Assembly: GCA_005281725.1 (NCBI GenBank)
Contig: SSBO01000001.1
Span: forward strand, 5,254,399-5,318,398
DNA: 64,000 nucleotides
Direction of reading: 5' to 3'
Source: Wuchereria bancrofti
Lineage: Eukaryota > Nematoda > Chromadorea > Rhabditida > Onchocercidae
Positions 1-26,298 of the stretch are shown piece by piece. Position numbers and translations under genes: made by a program. The notes below the pieces were generated by a model. The model was not told the DNA's origin and made no database searches. It worked only from the letters and a program-made list of their open reading frames with translations. The first letter of the stretch is position 1, and the number at the start of each line of letters is the position of its first letter.

Positions 1-173
1 TTCATAGCTTTATAAGAATCTTTTTGTGTTGATGCTCGGACCGTTTATTTTAAAATGAGTAAGCAAATGTTCATGGTGGTCTTGCATTTTTTCTTTGTTG
101 AGAATTCTTTATGCTTATGTTTAATAGAATATTCTTCATCTGCTTCATCTAATTAACTCATGTTTCACTCCAG

Positions 174-14154
<13,981 letters not shown>

Positions 14155-14283
14155 TAGATACATAACTTTGTTTCTTGTTGTTTTTCTTTAAATTCTTTTT
14201 TATTACTTCTGAAGGTCGAAATTTGCATTACATTTAATCCCCATCTGTTATTGTTCATTGGCATAGTTATTCCTTATTTGGTT

Positions 14284-14289
14284 AATAAA
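14284..14289 (+). terminator. Poly(A) signal AATAAA of GCN1
   Basis: A canonical AATAAA lies 130 bases after the GCN1 stop codon. It is the first such hexamer downstream and is inferred to set the 3' end of the transcript. Confidence 0.5.
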
Positions 14290-16316
14290 TAAGGATTTCT
14301 CAATCGTTCCTTGGAGATAATGCATAACAAATTGCACCTTCTATTTTATTTATCTTTGCTACTTCCTGCAAAACTGGAGCCTCTACATCGCGATTTCGCT
14401 ACAAAATGTTGGGAAGCATTTTATGTCTAATATTCCAATGCATTATTACCTGAAATACAAATCTCTTTTACCACTCACCAACAAACTTGATAAAACTCGA
14501 TTAAACCGAGCAGGGAAATAAATGCTAAAATGATTTGATGACCAAATTTTATAATAGGTGGGTTAGTCCCACTTACCATAACATTTAGCGCAGTGTACAG
14601 ACCGACTGAGGGGAAAGCTCCCCTCTATATTCAAACAACACGTAAGTGTTACGGAACCTATCTCTTTCTATAACTTTCAGTGGTAAGAAAAATTAAACTA
14701 CGGACTGATAGGCAATGTTTTGGATGAAATGCATTGCTGCAAATTTTCGAAGTCTAGAGTAAAAGCTCCTAGTTTCTAAATTAGAGGGAAAGCTACCAAA
14801 ATTTGCGGAAATTACAAGTGCGGTATTTCCGGGTGCTATCGCTGCCATTACAGTATTCTTGAAAGGAGAAGGTAGATGCCAGACGGTTGTTCGAAAGAAA
14901 AGATTTTGTTCAACAGCGGTGAAAAGAGAAGAGCGATAAAAACGAAAACGAGGAAAACCACTGATTTTCCTCGAGAAACTGTCAGTCGGCTATTATTTTC
15001 TGAAGAACATAGTTACATGTCTCTTAGATTAAGTTGTTTTTGAAGTATCAGGAATATGTGAAAAAGGTAAGGGTACGTGGGAAATACTAAATTAAATTTC
15101 ACTTTTCTGAACTTTTCAAAACCTAATAGTCTATAATTTGTATAGCACTGGGAATCCACTGCTAGTCAATCATAGGGAATCTTTCAGTGAACCCTTAGGT
15201 ATGAATTTGAACATAGTAAATTTTGAAATTGAAAGGAATTTGCTCGATTTTTCCAAAAAACTGACGAGGTGGAGTCATTTTGGGAATAACTTTAGATTGA
15301 AACCATTTCTTTGTAATGTTTTATAACCTGATCTCTTCCTGAATAAGATCGAGAATTTCTTGTCTAATACCTAATAAAGCCAGTGGTTTATTCAATTGTC
15401 AGTCAAGGTTATATCTGTTAAGAGATTGTTCATTATCGTCTGAAATATCAACTCTCATTTTAATGAAACTATTTTCACTTTTTTGAATAAAGAAGAATTC
15501 TTCGACGACTGAAAGATGAATTCGTTGAAAATTACATTGTTGTTTTCCTCCTTACTAATGTGGTAAATGTCACACCAACACAACTCCTCCACTGTGTTCC
15601 TCCATCCGCATTTATTCATTTCTTCTCCGTCTAAATCAGTAAAAAGCGGTGTTCTCCCGGTTTGCTGAACAATAAATTTGAATTTGAGAAACAGCGTTAA
15701 CAAATTCTGCAAGATATTTTATAGCCTGAAATTCCTTTCAAGCCTTGGCTTGTTTTTACATTTCAAATTCTTTTTGATTAAAATATGGTTTGATTTGGAA
15801 TTAATATGTTTCTAAAAGTCGATTGCATTAATTCTGGTTCAAATTCCATATTAAATACGGAGATGGAATTTCCAAACGTATTCTGGAAAGAGAACTTCTG
15901 GCTTCTGAAGGGGGTGTCTCTCTATGACTATTCGATATTTCCAATCTTTTCAGTCAAATCTTTCCCATTTAACAACTAAATATTTTCCTGAAGTCATTAA
16001 ATGTCTTGATCGGGAAGTAGTTGAATTCAAATGAATGAAATGCTTTATCAGGAGAAACTGATACATATTACTGTCTTACTGCTATCTTCTTTACCATTCC
16101 TTCCTTTCATTCTGCAAACAGTCATGCATACTGTCATCTAATCACGAATCGCACGCCCCTGCAAGTCTGAATAGTTCTTCTCTTTTTGCACTTCACCGTC
16201 CTGCTCTAGTGCTGTCCTGCAATCTACTCACTTCTGCAATATGCAATCAATCGATCACATTCCAGTAATATAAGATCCTACATGACGTCATAAAATTCGT
16301 GGCGGCGTTGTTGGTT
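14290..16316. other. Intergenic, GCN1 to tRNA
   Basis: No conserved gene was recognised. The only coding-like piece is the minus-strand exon candidate at 15556-15664, listed separately. The sequence around 14820-14960 is less AT-rich than its surroundings but gives no convincing spliced frame on either strand. Confidence 0.5.
15556..15664 (-). CDS. Isolated exon candidate, unknown protein
   Basis: On the minus strand a TTGTTCAG acceptor ends at 15665 and a GTAAGG donor starts at 15555. They enclose 109 bases open in one frame (36 codons plus one base). The peptide has four cysteines in a short span (KCGW, ELCWCD) and the acidic run DLDGEEMNK, and composition changes at the exon edges. I could not find partner exons in matching phase, so this could be one exon of a small gene, a relic, or chance. 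I do not recognise the family. Confidence 0.25.
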
Positions 16317-16415
16317 GACCCTGTGGCCTAATGGACAAGGCATCTGACTTCTAATCAGGGGATTGCAGGTTCGAGTCCTGCCAGGGTCGTCTGACGTCAC
16401 TAGGTACTGTGGCGG
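16283..16415. repeat. Imperfect direct repeat flanking the tRNA
   Basis: TGACGTCA occurs at 16283-16290 and 16392-16399. It is followed by GTGGCGG at 16299-16305 and 16409-16415, with similar spacing (8 and 9 bases). The tRNA sits between the two copies. TGACGTCA is also the CRE palindrome bound by CREB/ATF bZIP factors, so a regulatory role is possible. The repeat could equally be a footprint of tRNA gene insertion or duplication. Confidence 0.5.
16317..16389 (+). tRNA. tRNA-Arg-TCT: tRNA-Arg (anticodon TCT)
   Basis: The 73-nt cloverleaf is complete. The 7-bp acceptor stem GACCCTG/CAGGGTC is perfect, with discriminator G at 16389. The D arm is GCCT/AGGC with an 8-nt loop, the anticodon loop is CTTCTAA with TCT at 16350-16352, the variable loop is 5 nt (GGATT), and the T arm is GCAGG/CCTGC with loop TTCGAGT. 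A box and B box are intact and there is no intron. A TTTT at 16427-16430 can end Pol III transcription. It decodes AGA. The base at variable-loop position 46 is A rather than G, so this tRNA lacks the target base of the METTL1/WDR4 m7G46 enzyme. Confidence 0.96.
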
Positions 16416-16430
16416 TCGTCGTCCCGTTTT

Positions 16431-17214
16431 GAGAATTTCGTAGCATTAAAAAAGTGAAGGATTTCGAAGAAATGCTCAGTTTTATTTCCTAAGAAAAAAA
16501 AAATAAATATGAGTTGTTTCTTCAAAATCTCGAAATACTCGTTAAGTCATGGGACATCAGTTATTGCGAACTGTACAGTAAAAAAGTACAGAAGGTCATA
16601 GCTTTGTGCAAAGTATGACAAAGGATGACCTTTCGGACTATAGTGAAATGATCAAAGAAAAATATGCGAATCACAAAAGCCTTAATAGGTATTAAACTCG
16701 ATGACCGCATTCCTGCCACCCCTTGACCTCCTTCTTATTTCATTCTTCTCCTCTTTCTTCTACCTTTATATCTGTTAATCAAAATCAAGAAGAAAAAGTG
16801 TTACCTAACTTTCGTCCTGTCGGTGCATTCGCTCTTTTGTCTTCCATTCAGTTTTACACACATTTCTTCAAATTCCGAATAAATCACATTTACCCTTTTT
16901 TAAATATGTTTTCAAGCGTTTCATATGTTAATATCATCTAGCATAACGATGCTTACACTTTCACCTACCTCACTCTTCTCCACGTCTTGCCATCATAGCT
17001 CTCATGCAAGTACTACTGAATTCAAAGACATTCTTTTTTCTTTTTCCATCAATGTGGTCAAACTCTCTAAGAGCTTACAAAAAATTCAGTTATATGTTTT
17101 TTCTACAAATGTCACAAAATTTTCCATTAAATTTTTGTGTATTCACTGCAAGTAGAAAACTTCAACTGAATGTGCGTGTAATAAACGGTACTGTTTCCTT
17201 ATTGCTGGTTGGCT
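16431..17214. other. Intergenic, tRNA to secreted-protein gene
   Basis: No supported coding, RNA or repeat feature was seen. Pyrimidine-rich stretches between 16720 and 17120 give open frames of 70-80 codons that look like low-complexity chance frames. Confidence 0.5.
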
Positions 17215-17228
17215 TCGCATATTTTCAG
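17215..17228 (+). promoter_or_regulatory. Candidate spliced-leader acceptor
   Basis: ATATTTTCAG ends at 17228, 27 bases before the ATG at 17256, with no other splice signal between them. In nematodes this layout is typical of trans-splicing of a spliced leader. An upstream non-coding exon would look the same. Confidence 0.45.
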
Positions 17229-17255
17229 CGTCACCTGTGTCCATTTTATTAATAT

Positions 17256-19557
17256 ATGTTTACCTTATCGCTGATAGCTACATTATCTGCGACCGTTATT
17301 GTAGATAGCTTAATATTGTACTATCCTGTTTATCCAAATTATGTTATACCTAAGCATCTGCAGAATTTCGAAAGAAACGCTCCACCGAGGTTTGTATTTC
17401 CATTTCCATTTACATTATGGTCTTTTATTCAAGAAAAAAAAAGCAAATTTTTACGAATCGTTGTCTTTGAGGACATTTAAATTCTGTATGTTTCTGTTCA
17501 GAATCCTTTTTTCAATAATGAAAGGACTTTAAAATCTTCGTGAATTCCAGAGTTTTTGCCAGGGATCCAAATATACCGTCTTCTGGTATAGTGTTTCTCA
17601 GAAAAAATTTACAACAAAGCCTCCTTAATTTTCCAGGTACATAGACACAAAATTCTTAGCTTTTTTCTCTCCCAATTATTCCACCAATTATAAACAATTT
17701 GATATTATTATTTGTTATCCAGAAAACAGATTCACTTTATAACTTTACTACAAATTTATTTTTCCCTCTTCATTGATAATCCTTTTTATTTTCAAGTGAT
17801 CTTGTTTACGAGTTCCTTATTTTCATTCATTTTGCTTTTAAAACTAAACTCAATCAAGCAAGAACTTTTCTTTCAAATTTGACACAAGTTTAGCTATTGA
17901 GTCGGGAAATTACTACCAACATAGGAGGCACTTTTGCTAATGTTCTCACCTCGACTGTTTTCGGACTATGTCACTATCTGGTTTATCCTGAGGACCAGAG
18001 TGAAAGAAAGAAAATTAAATTACTTACGACCATTAGCAGTTGTCACCAACTGAGTCATATTCACATCCATTTAGTGATCACAGGGCACAGAATGTCATTT
18101 ATGGAAATATTTTGCAGCTGTTCGGTCAAATCTACAAGAAAGCAAACCTAGCATTGCTGCGAACAGCAAAGTGAGCGATCCCTCTCTGATTAAGAGATAT
18201 TTTAAATTTTTTTTTCTTTTAAATCTAAATCGTACTTTAAACCGCGTTCAAACTAATTTTTGCAATTGAAAACAGTATTCGACTACAACCTGAAATGATT
18301 TTGAAAGCTGTTTTTTGAGATTGTTCACTTGATTCTCTCTAAAACAAACGAAAAGTTCACAGATTCACAAAAACTTTGCTAATTTTGATAAAGCGTTCGA
18401 TTTCTAACAAGTTCCATTGTGATTTGAATAAGATATTAATAAACATTTATTAATTGATATTGATATCATAAAGAATATGGCTTTAACTAATTAGTTCTTC
18501 GCGCAGTAAAGTTTATTTGAGCAATTTTACGTGATGTCATATCATCACGTAGCTAAGCAAATTATGATGATGTGATATCGGCGGGTAAAAATTGTAATGA
18601 AAGCAGTGATTTAAGGAGGGAAGTTAGTTTCGGATAATTATTTCATCCTATAGAGTGTCTCTATTTTAGAAGACATCAGTACTACCTCTCTTTCCAGTTA
18701 AATCACTGAACATCGACATGATTTCACCACAGCTTGTTGTTACATAACCGATATTTCTATAAATTAAAATAAGAAATAAAAATAAGAAACAGTTTTAAAT
18801 TGAAACTTAAAAAGGAATGTAAAGGTTGAGTTAAAGCGAGATTTCAAGGGTTCAATTGAAAAATAAGCCAAAGAAAGGCATCCGGGATAGATGAATTGAA
18901 TAATATAATTTATTTCAGCTATCGAAGAACATGCCCTCTCGATTTTACGCTGCTTTCGATTCCAAATCGAGGCAATTCGTGACAAGCAGTGAGTCGAAAT
19001 CGTCAAGATGGGATGAAAACGGTATTAGTTCAATATTTTTTTTCTCCATCTTATCCCTAGCATATGCGCCATTATTTGTTGTTGATTTTCTTCTGTAACA
19101 TCTACCTAAGTTATTACAAGCAATTATTTGTTCCAAAGGAATTGGATGGCCAGCGACTGGTTTCATTAAAATGGTTATGAGACAATTTAGTATGTTCTGG
19201 CTTCCTTAAAGATATATTTTCTGAATTTTTTTTTAAGGATAGGAAGTTTGTTTAATATTAAGGATGCAATTAATGGTTCTGATTTTAGATGATAATGAAG
19301 CAGCATCAATATTAGTGCCATATTATGAGGGAACTGCTCAACTAATCTCACCTGAAGACGCGGAAGTTGCATTATTTAACTCGCTTACTCAAAAGCTAAG
19401 AACCAGATCGTCGACTTCGTCTGGGTCAGACCAAAGAGTAGAATCTGTCATTTCAAGAATACCTGATACTCATCGGTTCAGCTCAGGGCTTAAAATATCT
19501 GTAATCGATAGTGACGCAGTTATCAAACCGCGGAAACTTTACTCACTACTGCTTTAG
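17256..19557 (+). CDS. Putative secreted protein, 5 exons, 214 aa, unrecognised
   Basis: The exons were joined by splice sites and phase: 17256-17389, 17551-17636, 18118-18170, 18919-19021, 19289-19557. Lengths 134+86+53+103+269 give 645 bases, exactly 215 codons, with every junction in phase and no internal stop. The first 18 or so residues (MFTLSLIATLSATVIV) look like a signal peptide and are followed by a Tyr/Pro-rich stretch (YYPVYPNYVIP). The middle is basic and Ser-rich, with a dibasic-poor linker. The last exon carries an acidic patch (SPEDAEVALF) and a Ser/Thr-rich run (RSSTSSGSDQ) before the end LYSLLL. There are no cysteines in the last two exons and no known domain that I recognise. 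A secreted or extracellular role is inferred only from the signal peptide. Possible poly(A) signal at 19816-19821. Confidence 0.6.
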
Positions 19558-22393
19558 CATGAAATGATGCATGCAATGCTAGCATTTTATCTCAGATACT
19601 AAAGTCCAACCAGGTGAGTTATTATTTTCCCATTGTTAAAAAATTTCATCTTTTTTCTTCGATTAAATAGTATTATGACTTCACTGCTTTGTAACTAATT
19701 CTACGCTAAAATATTTTATTCAAAAGGACACAAGCCGGTGAAAATTTTTCTCTATCCTTGAAACTAATTACTCCAGAATCCCTCGCATCACTTTTGGTTA
19801 GAGCTCATTCACCTTAATAAAGTCGTATTATAATTTCGTTTTTCCGTTTCTCATAGAAACATTTCTTTAATGTTTTTTCCGTTTCTTTAATACTCCGAAA
19901 ATCTTTGTTAGATTCACTAATTATGAATCATTTAGAAATATTATTCAGTTGAACGTGTACTTTTTTTTAATTACGTACGAATAATTCTGTATTGCTAATT
20001 TGCATCAGCCATTATTCTTTTTACTGATAGTTAAGTACTGTTCAAAATAATACTAAAGCTAATGACATTCCCCATCCATGATGATGTCGCCAGTACTCTG
20101 TCAAAAAACTTATTTATGATATTATCGTAATCATAATCAAAGAACTATTTTGAATCACAAATCGTTCGGTATACGTCGAAATGTTTCAAGTTTTGATGGT
20201 AGAAAGTAAGCCATGCAAAAGACTAGATTTGGTTTCCCTGAATCGTTGAGAGATACTGCAATGCATACGTGATAATGTCGTAAGTAAAAGTGTTGGTACA
20301 TTATAGTTGGTCCAGAGAAAATTTTCAGTTTACGCTATATACTTGTTTGAAACTTAAATTTTCCGACTTTAGAATTTCTTCAAAACTTGCCAAAACGCAC
20401 AACATTTTACTAATATCATAATAGAATTACTAACTCCCAAACTATATGCCGAAAAAGCTCATTAATAAGCGAAAATCAGCATAAGTCGATTTCAGTAGGT
20501 GAACAAGTCAAACTTGACAGGGTGTCACGAACCTCGAAATAACTTCTAACAAATATATCTGAATAATAAAATAATTTATGTTGTGAATATCTTTTGCTCA
20601 AATGATCCATCGCATAAATTGTAATTTAATAAATGTTACAATGTCGAGCGTGACGAATCATTTAGCTGACTCCTTTTTTTAATTACCATTCTCTAACATT
20701 TCTCTAATAGTTAAATTACCGGAAATGAAAACATATGCAAATGTTTCCGATCTGATAACTATCGTGTTTCATTCTTTACGCTGTAATCAGACTTTTTATT
20801 TACATTAGCTATCTTTGCATCCGATAGACTAACTTACCCAATATAATATATCTTATATGAATTAGAATTCATTACCAGGCTGTCTCTAAGGACAGCCGTC
20901 ATTTGAACACCTTGATGATTCTCCTAAACTACGGCTCAAGCAATTCTTTACGAAGTCCTATTCAAAATCGGAAACAATTTCCTCAAATTATCTCTATTCT
21001 CTTTTGATTAATAATTGTTATATACCGCCAATCTTCCATAAAGAATAAACCTCTACAAGTTTTGTCTGTGAAATATCAAACTATTCGAACAAAAGTTCTC
21101 CACAGAAGGCAGGAATCCCTTTCTCTAGAAACATTTAACAAATTATCATGGATATAACAGATAAATGTAATTTGTAATAAATTAAAGAAATTACTGATTT
21201 ATTCAAAGCAGTACATCAATCTTTGACTGAGAGCAACTTATGCCTTGCCTAGGCTTCCCTTACATTTTTAAAACGGCTGAATTGTCATTCCTTCAAGATA
21301 ATATACGTAATAACTTCTTTTCAGGTAAGAAATTATTAACGATATTGGCGCTATTTGCCTTTTCTCAAAATTTCTATTTTATGCCAGACCACGTAATTAA
21401 TCCTTCACTCCCAAAACGTAACAGTGTTATTCGTCACTTTCAGCCGACAACAAGTTACATTTGGATTTTTTCTAGTTACGCAAATCTTTCATTAAATTTG
21501 AAAATCATTAAAACATTATGCGAATTGGACATCAATGGCGTCAAAAGCATTTCAAAGAAAAAAGTAGTACAAAGTTATTCCATTATATCCATAAATGTGT
21601 CGTAAATGTTACGTACATTCTCTACAGAAAATATCATTTAAAATTACGAGACCCTTTGCTTTCAGATCATTCTCTCATACCGAAAATCATCGCCATACTT
21701 TGTTAAGACTTACATAAATTTTGAGCAAAGGAACCAATAAACGAAAATGTGACATACGAGCACACTCGTAAACATTTTGCTCAAATCAATAATGCCTTAT
21801 AAAGATTTATATTATAGATTTTTCCTAACCCTGCATTCTCCTCTCTTCGTAACAATTACGTTACTTCGTTTCTCCTTCAGTTGAATAAATAATTCTCTCC
21901 TATGAAATTCTACTAACCGTAACATAGTAAAATATTTCTCCGGCAGTAAGATTGATTAATGACAATTGAGTCACTGATAATTAACCATTTAAATAAAATA
22001 ATTATGCTGTCAACACTTTAAGTCTTTAAACACTCCTTGTGCAAGTAGCTTATGCAGTAGCGTTATTGTTAGATGCAATACACCAGACTATCAATCGAAT
22101 AACTTGCAGAAGGTATCATGATTTATCTTGAAAGGTTCTGACAACAACCAGGAATTTAAAGGGTTTACCTTGATTGTAGAAAGGCAGTTCAATTAATGCA
22201 TAATATCCACTATCCCAATATACCTTACTATTGTTAGTAATATAGTAACAATGGTGTTACCTGCAAAATTATTGGCGTCCGTTATGCTTAGTTTATGAAA
22301 TTGCAGTTAGATTATTGAATCTTTATTGATATAAATTTTTAAGATGAAAAATACCAAAAGACAAAGTAGCTAGGAAAAAAGAGTATTTTTTCA
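19558..22393. other. Intergenic, mostly featureless AT-rich
   Basis: No conserved gene was recognised. A perfect 7-bp stem with a 6-nt loop (GGCTGTC / GACAGCC) lies at 20878-20897. The open frame at 21240-21605 (121 codons) is AT-biased with no homology I recognise. AATAAA at 19816-19821 may serve the upstream gene. Confidence 0.5.
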
Positions 22394-22576
22394 TTGTTAT
22401 CGGTTTCCTTTTTGGCAAAAAAGGGATTACGTATTAATTTTTTCTTCCTTTGTTTATTAGTGTATGGTTTAATATGTGTTAAGAATTGGGAGTGGTTTAC
22501 AACAAACATTATAACAGATGTTCCATTTGGATACGCAAAAAATCGTAAAGATTCAATTACAGTACAAGGACAGTAA
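22394..22576 (+). CDS. Possible terminal exon of a small membrane protein
   Basis: The frame ends at TAA 22574-22576 and has one hydrophobic segment (INFFFLCLLVYGLIC) followed by a polar tail (NWEWF, then GYAKNRKDS). A TTTATTAG acceptor lies inside it at about 22461, so the real exon may be shorter. The layout, one membrane helix followed by a short charged tail, resembles small mitochondrial or integral membrane proteins, but there is no clear ATG exon and I do not recognise a family. It would converge on WDR4, which ends at 22815. Confidence 0.25.
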   Translation: MLSVSFLAKKGLRINFFFLCLLVYGLICVKNWEWFTTNIITDVPFGYAKNRKDSITVQGQ

Positions 22577-22814
22577 CAGGATCAAATCGGAAAATGAGTA
22601 TGTAAATTTAGTTAAATCATGATAACAAACAAAAGCATGAGGAATAAATCTGAAGGATCTGAAATTAGTCAAATGGTTCATAAAATTGTTAACATTTATT
22701 TACAATTTGAATGATTAATTTTCTTATGAATTTATTTTATTATTTTGTTTAGAGTTTCTCGATATGGAAATTCGCGACAGATGTTAATATGTAATTGAGT
22801 AATTGGAAAGAAAA

Positions 22815-25092
22815 TTAATATGAACCACCTGCTGACAATTTTCGCCTTTTTCTCCTTATACGCTCTGCCTTACGTTGCTTATAATCTTCAACATTATTAA
22901 ACCCAACTTTTTTTTCCAATGGTAGTGAAATCTCTCTAATTGAACCTAAACAATTTACAACACATTCATCAATATCACTAAATGATTCGAGACAGCCATC
23001 ATCCACTCTTCCGAAAACAACTGATGACCTACAAATTCGTAAAAATAAGCATATAAGTAAATGAAAATTGAAAGGACAGAAAATACCGTTTAATCTAAAA
23101 AAAAAAATCTATTATGGAAAATTACTTTGTAATACCAAAAACGAAAATTCCATTTTCTTCTACAGTAATGTCGATAACAAAGTCCGAACAAGTCAAACAT
23201 TCGATTTTGAAATCATTATTTTCTTGAAAGAAGGTAATGATTTGTGCTGTTTTACAATGTTCAAAAATCACAGCCAATTTTATGCCCTGTAAGTAGTTAC
23301 ATTGCTTATTGGATGTCTACAAGTAAGTCTCGAAGCTTAACAATAATTTATTTATTAAGGTAGTAAATTAAAAAGTTAAGTGAAAAACGTATCGAGCATA
23401 TCTGAAAGCATTCAGAATAACAACGGCAACGTATTACACGAAAAGGGAGAATAACGAAAATTGTCAACCAAAACAACAGACCAAAAGTAATATGCAAGGT
23501 ATTTCTTGAAAAACAAAGGAGTTCAAAAAACTTTTGACTCCCAAAAATTTTCTATTCATTTTGTCGCGTTTTGCAAAAAAAAAACAATATTAGATCAAAG
23601 CCAGTTAAGATGAAAATACCTTTGAAGAGTAATTCGGAAACATCTTACAACGACGAATCGCCTTTTTCTCAAGGCAATTGCACTGGGCAATTTGCTTTCC
23701 ATCATCTATATTCCAAACTCTTAAAGTGCCATCACCACCTACAAATTCTTTAGCTGAACGAACATTTGAATGATTTACATCAAATTTATCTAAAAAAAGC
23801 AACTATTATCACATCAACTATATCAAATAATTGCTACCACACAAAAACAAAACAACTAGCACCACAAAATAACTACTATCACATCCAGTTTCGTAATACT
23901 AGAATAACAATCTACCTGAAGAAAAAAGCAACGCATCCTTTGACTGAACCGAACTGACGTATGAGCTATGACCCAAACAAAATCGATGTATGACATAACA
24001 TTCAGGATAATGAGAAATACGAATTTTCTCGTCACGGTCAACACTGGTCAAGAACCTTCGGTCACTTGACATATCAATATCCAGGACCATCGATATATGA
24101 CCTAGCAGAAGTTCACCTTCACAATTTCCTTCATCTGAAAACTAAAGGGAACAATCATGCACGACATAATAACAAAACAACAACAGTCTTTAAACAATTA
24201 CAAAATACTATAAAACATCATTCCAGAATTTGATTTAAAACTAAAAGAGAAAGATACGCGAGCTTCCTTAAATCATTTAAAATTACAAATGTAAAAGCCT
24301 AACTACCATCAGTGAATTCATCGCTCCTACTCTTCCCTGAATTCTCCGCGTATAAGCTATAGCGACGAACATTACCCGCTCGATCAGAAACAATTACAAA
24401 TTTTTCCGAAATTTCGAAAATCACGGCTGTTGGTGCTTTTGGCAGTTGCAGCGCTGGACGTACTTCTATCCAATCTTTTAAAATATTGTACAGAAAACAT
24501 TCTTTTGATGTAGTAGCGACCGCGAACAATGTGCCATCCTCACTCAGTGTACTTGCCAGAATCTCAAAATGTTCTTTTTTGCTATGATTTTAGTATTCAT
24601 TTCTATCAATTACTTCAGGTTTTCAAGAAAAAAAATGAACAGTACGCGACTAAGACAAACTGAAATAGAATGCAAATTTAGTGAATACTCATTTTCCTCC
24701 CTGATTAGAAATTCGAAAACAGAGACTTAAACAACAAAGATACGAAACTCTTAAATGGAAACACCAATTAGTTGTGCAAATACTGCATTCTAAATTCTAA
24801 ATACAGTGATGTGAAGAATGTCGAAAACAGCAGGAGATTAGACAGACCAATACTTTAAAAATATAGTCACTGTCCAATTATTTATAATTTAGTACCAGCA
24901 AATTAAGAAACCTATAGACAAATCATTCACCTGATCTTTCTCTTTTCGAGTTGCGGTGCCCTTGAATGGCACTAAAATATCTCGGCGGAGTTTCAGCTTC
25001 GAAGAAATGCTATCAATTGTGAAAGCAAATTCGAAAATATTTCTTCCCGCAGCAATGTATAATCTGCCATTGTGGTAGTGAATTTGAGCCAT
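22815..25092 (-). CDS. WDR4: WDR4 / Trm82, tRNA m7G46 methyltransferase non-catalytic subunit
   Basis: This WD40 protein pairs with METTL1/Trm8 to make m7G46 in tRNAs (established role). Six exons: 25092-24931, 24562-24307, 24134-23916, 23738-23620, 23286-23126, 23028-22815. They sum to 1131 bases, 376 residues plus stop, with every junction in phase. Family hallmarks are the beta-propeller blades with GHISMVLDIDMS, the signature DRDEKIRIS, FCLGHSSYV and GGDGTLRVWN. The C-terminus has the usual basic tail (KQRKAERIRRKRRKLS). The length is close to animal WDR4 (about 410). The start is the first ATG, 17 bases after a TTTAG acceptor at 25110-25112 that could take a spliced leader. Possible AATAAA on the minus strand at 22731-22736. 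All exons look intact. Confidence 0.94.
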
Positions 25093-25625
25093 TTATTGTA
25101 GATACAACCCTAAACACTCAAAGGATTAAAAGAAATGATAACTTGATACTAAAGCGTTTAGTGTACAAATACGAAACAATATGAATTTTGAAGTAAGGTG
25201 GACTTCTCTCCACCAAAATAAAACAGTGTCGCAATCCTATTAACACATACTAGTTAGCAGATTCTTAGCTATGCCATCTCCTACCCACACCACACATCTT
25301 TAGTCCCCGCTCCTCTCATTACACACAGTTCCAGAAATAACGAAAGATGACACACAAAGTAATAAAATGATAAATAATAGCAACGAAAGAAAAAGAGAGA
25401 GTTTGAAGTGAAGAGGCGGTAGTTAGTGAGATAGTTTGAGAATAGCGTGGCTTCAGAGATTAAAGATGGAAATGAAATAATCAGTGTTGGAGTTATAATG
25501 TACTGGTATGAGAAGACAATGTGGATCATCTCGCAATGGTTCGTTTTTTTCTCATTCGTTCAATGTGAGTCCGTGAAAGACAGCACGAGAGGTCATGAGA
25601 TAAGTGGTTGATGAATGAAATTTTA
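25093..25625. promoter_or_regulatory. Divergent intergenic region between WDR4 and the small membrane-protein gene
   Basis: These 548 bases separate the WDR4 ATG (minus) from the ATG at 25641 (plus), so promoters for both genes should lie here. Candidate trans-splice acceptors mark both ends: TTTAG at 25110-25112 on the minus strand and GAAATTTTAG ending at 25626 on the plus strand. No TATA-like or CRE-like element stands out. Confidence 0.4.
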
Positions 25626-25640
25626 GGGCAGTAAACAACA

Positions 25641-26189
25641 ATGAGGTCATCTTTACTCAAACTCTGTGCAAAGGTCAATCAGGCAACTCTCCAAGTAAGT
25701 AGGAAGAATTTGTTCCGAATATGTGGTACTATTGTGGTCGCAGAAATAGTATTTGCTGCGTATGTTGAGTAAGTTCATTTCTGGTTGAAATTGAACAGGG
25801 GGGAATGTTGAAAGAGATCTATTTAATTAGTAACAGGTATATTTCCGAGAGGCATTAGTAACAGATATATTTCGAATAGTTTCATACAAAATTTTAAAGA
25901 AATAGTTTCTCTTCCAGTGATGCATATTGAGCAGATTACAGTGTAAAAAATTGTTAAAACTAGGAGTGTTGTACTTAAGACATCTTTTTTAAACAATGTT
26001 TTTGCGATCGTTGGTGATTTCTGACAAATTCTCATGCGATTTAAGAAACATGAACAATTTAGAGAGTTTGCTCTGCCAACTCCAGATATGGTGTACGATT
26101 TTCATATGAGATTTTCTCGAGAATTTGCTGATTTCGCGGTAGGCAACAAATATGGCGCTAGAGCTTTTCGTCATACTGGTGATAAGTAA
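25641..26189 (+). CDS. Small single-pass membrane protein, possibly mitochondrial, 88 aa
   Basis: The two exons are 25641-25763 and 26046-26189, in phase 0 on both sides (GTTGAG donor, TTTAAG acceptor). The ATG lies 14 bases after GAAATTTTAG, a likely spliced-leader site. The product starts with a basic, Ser/Leu-containing, acid-free leader (MRSSLLKLCAKVNQ), then a hydrophobic helix at residues 25-41 (FRICGTIVVAEIVFAAY), then a polar tail rich in Phe and Arg (FALPTPDMVYDFHMRFS, ending FRHTGDK). That order fits a small inner-membrane mitochondrial protein, but I do not recognise the family and the function is unknown. An AATAAA lies at 26293-26298, about 100 bases after the stop. Unspliced, exon 1 would end at a TAA at 25770-25772 and give a 43-residue peptide. 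Confidence 0.5.
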
Positions 26190-26298
26190 AAGATCAGAAT
26201 CGATTAAATTTGGAATTATGTTACATGTATTTCTTTCCAAATACAATGCAATTTCTAATATAAACTGATTGTTTGTAAAGCATTAGAGTTCAAATAAA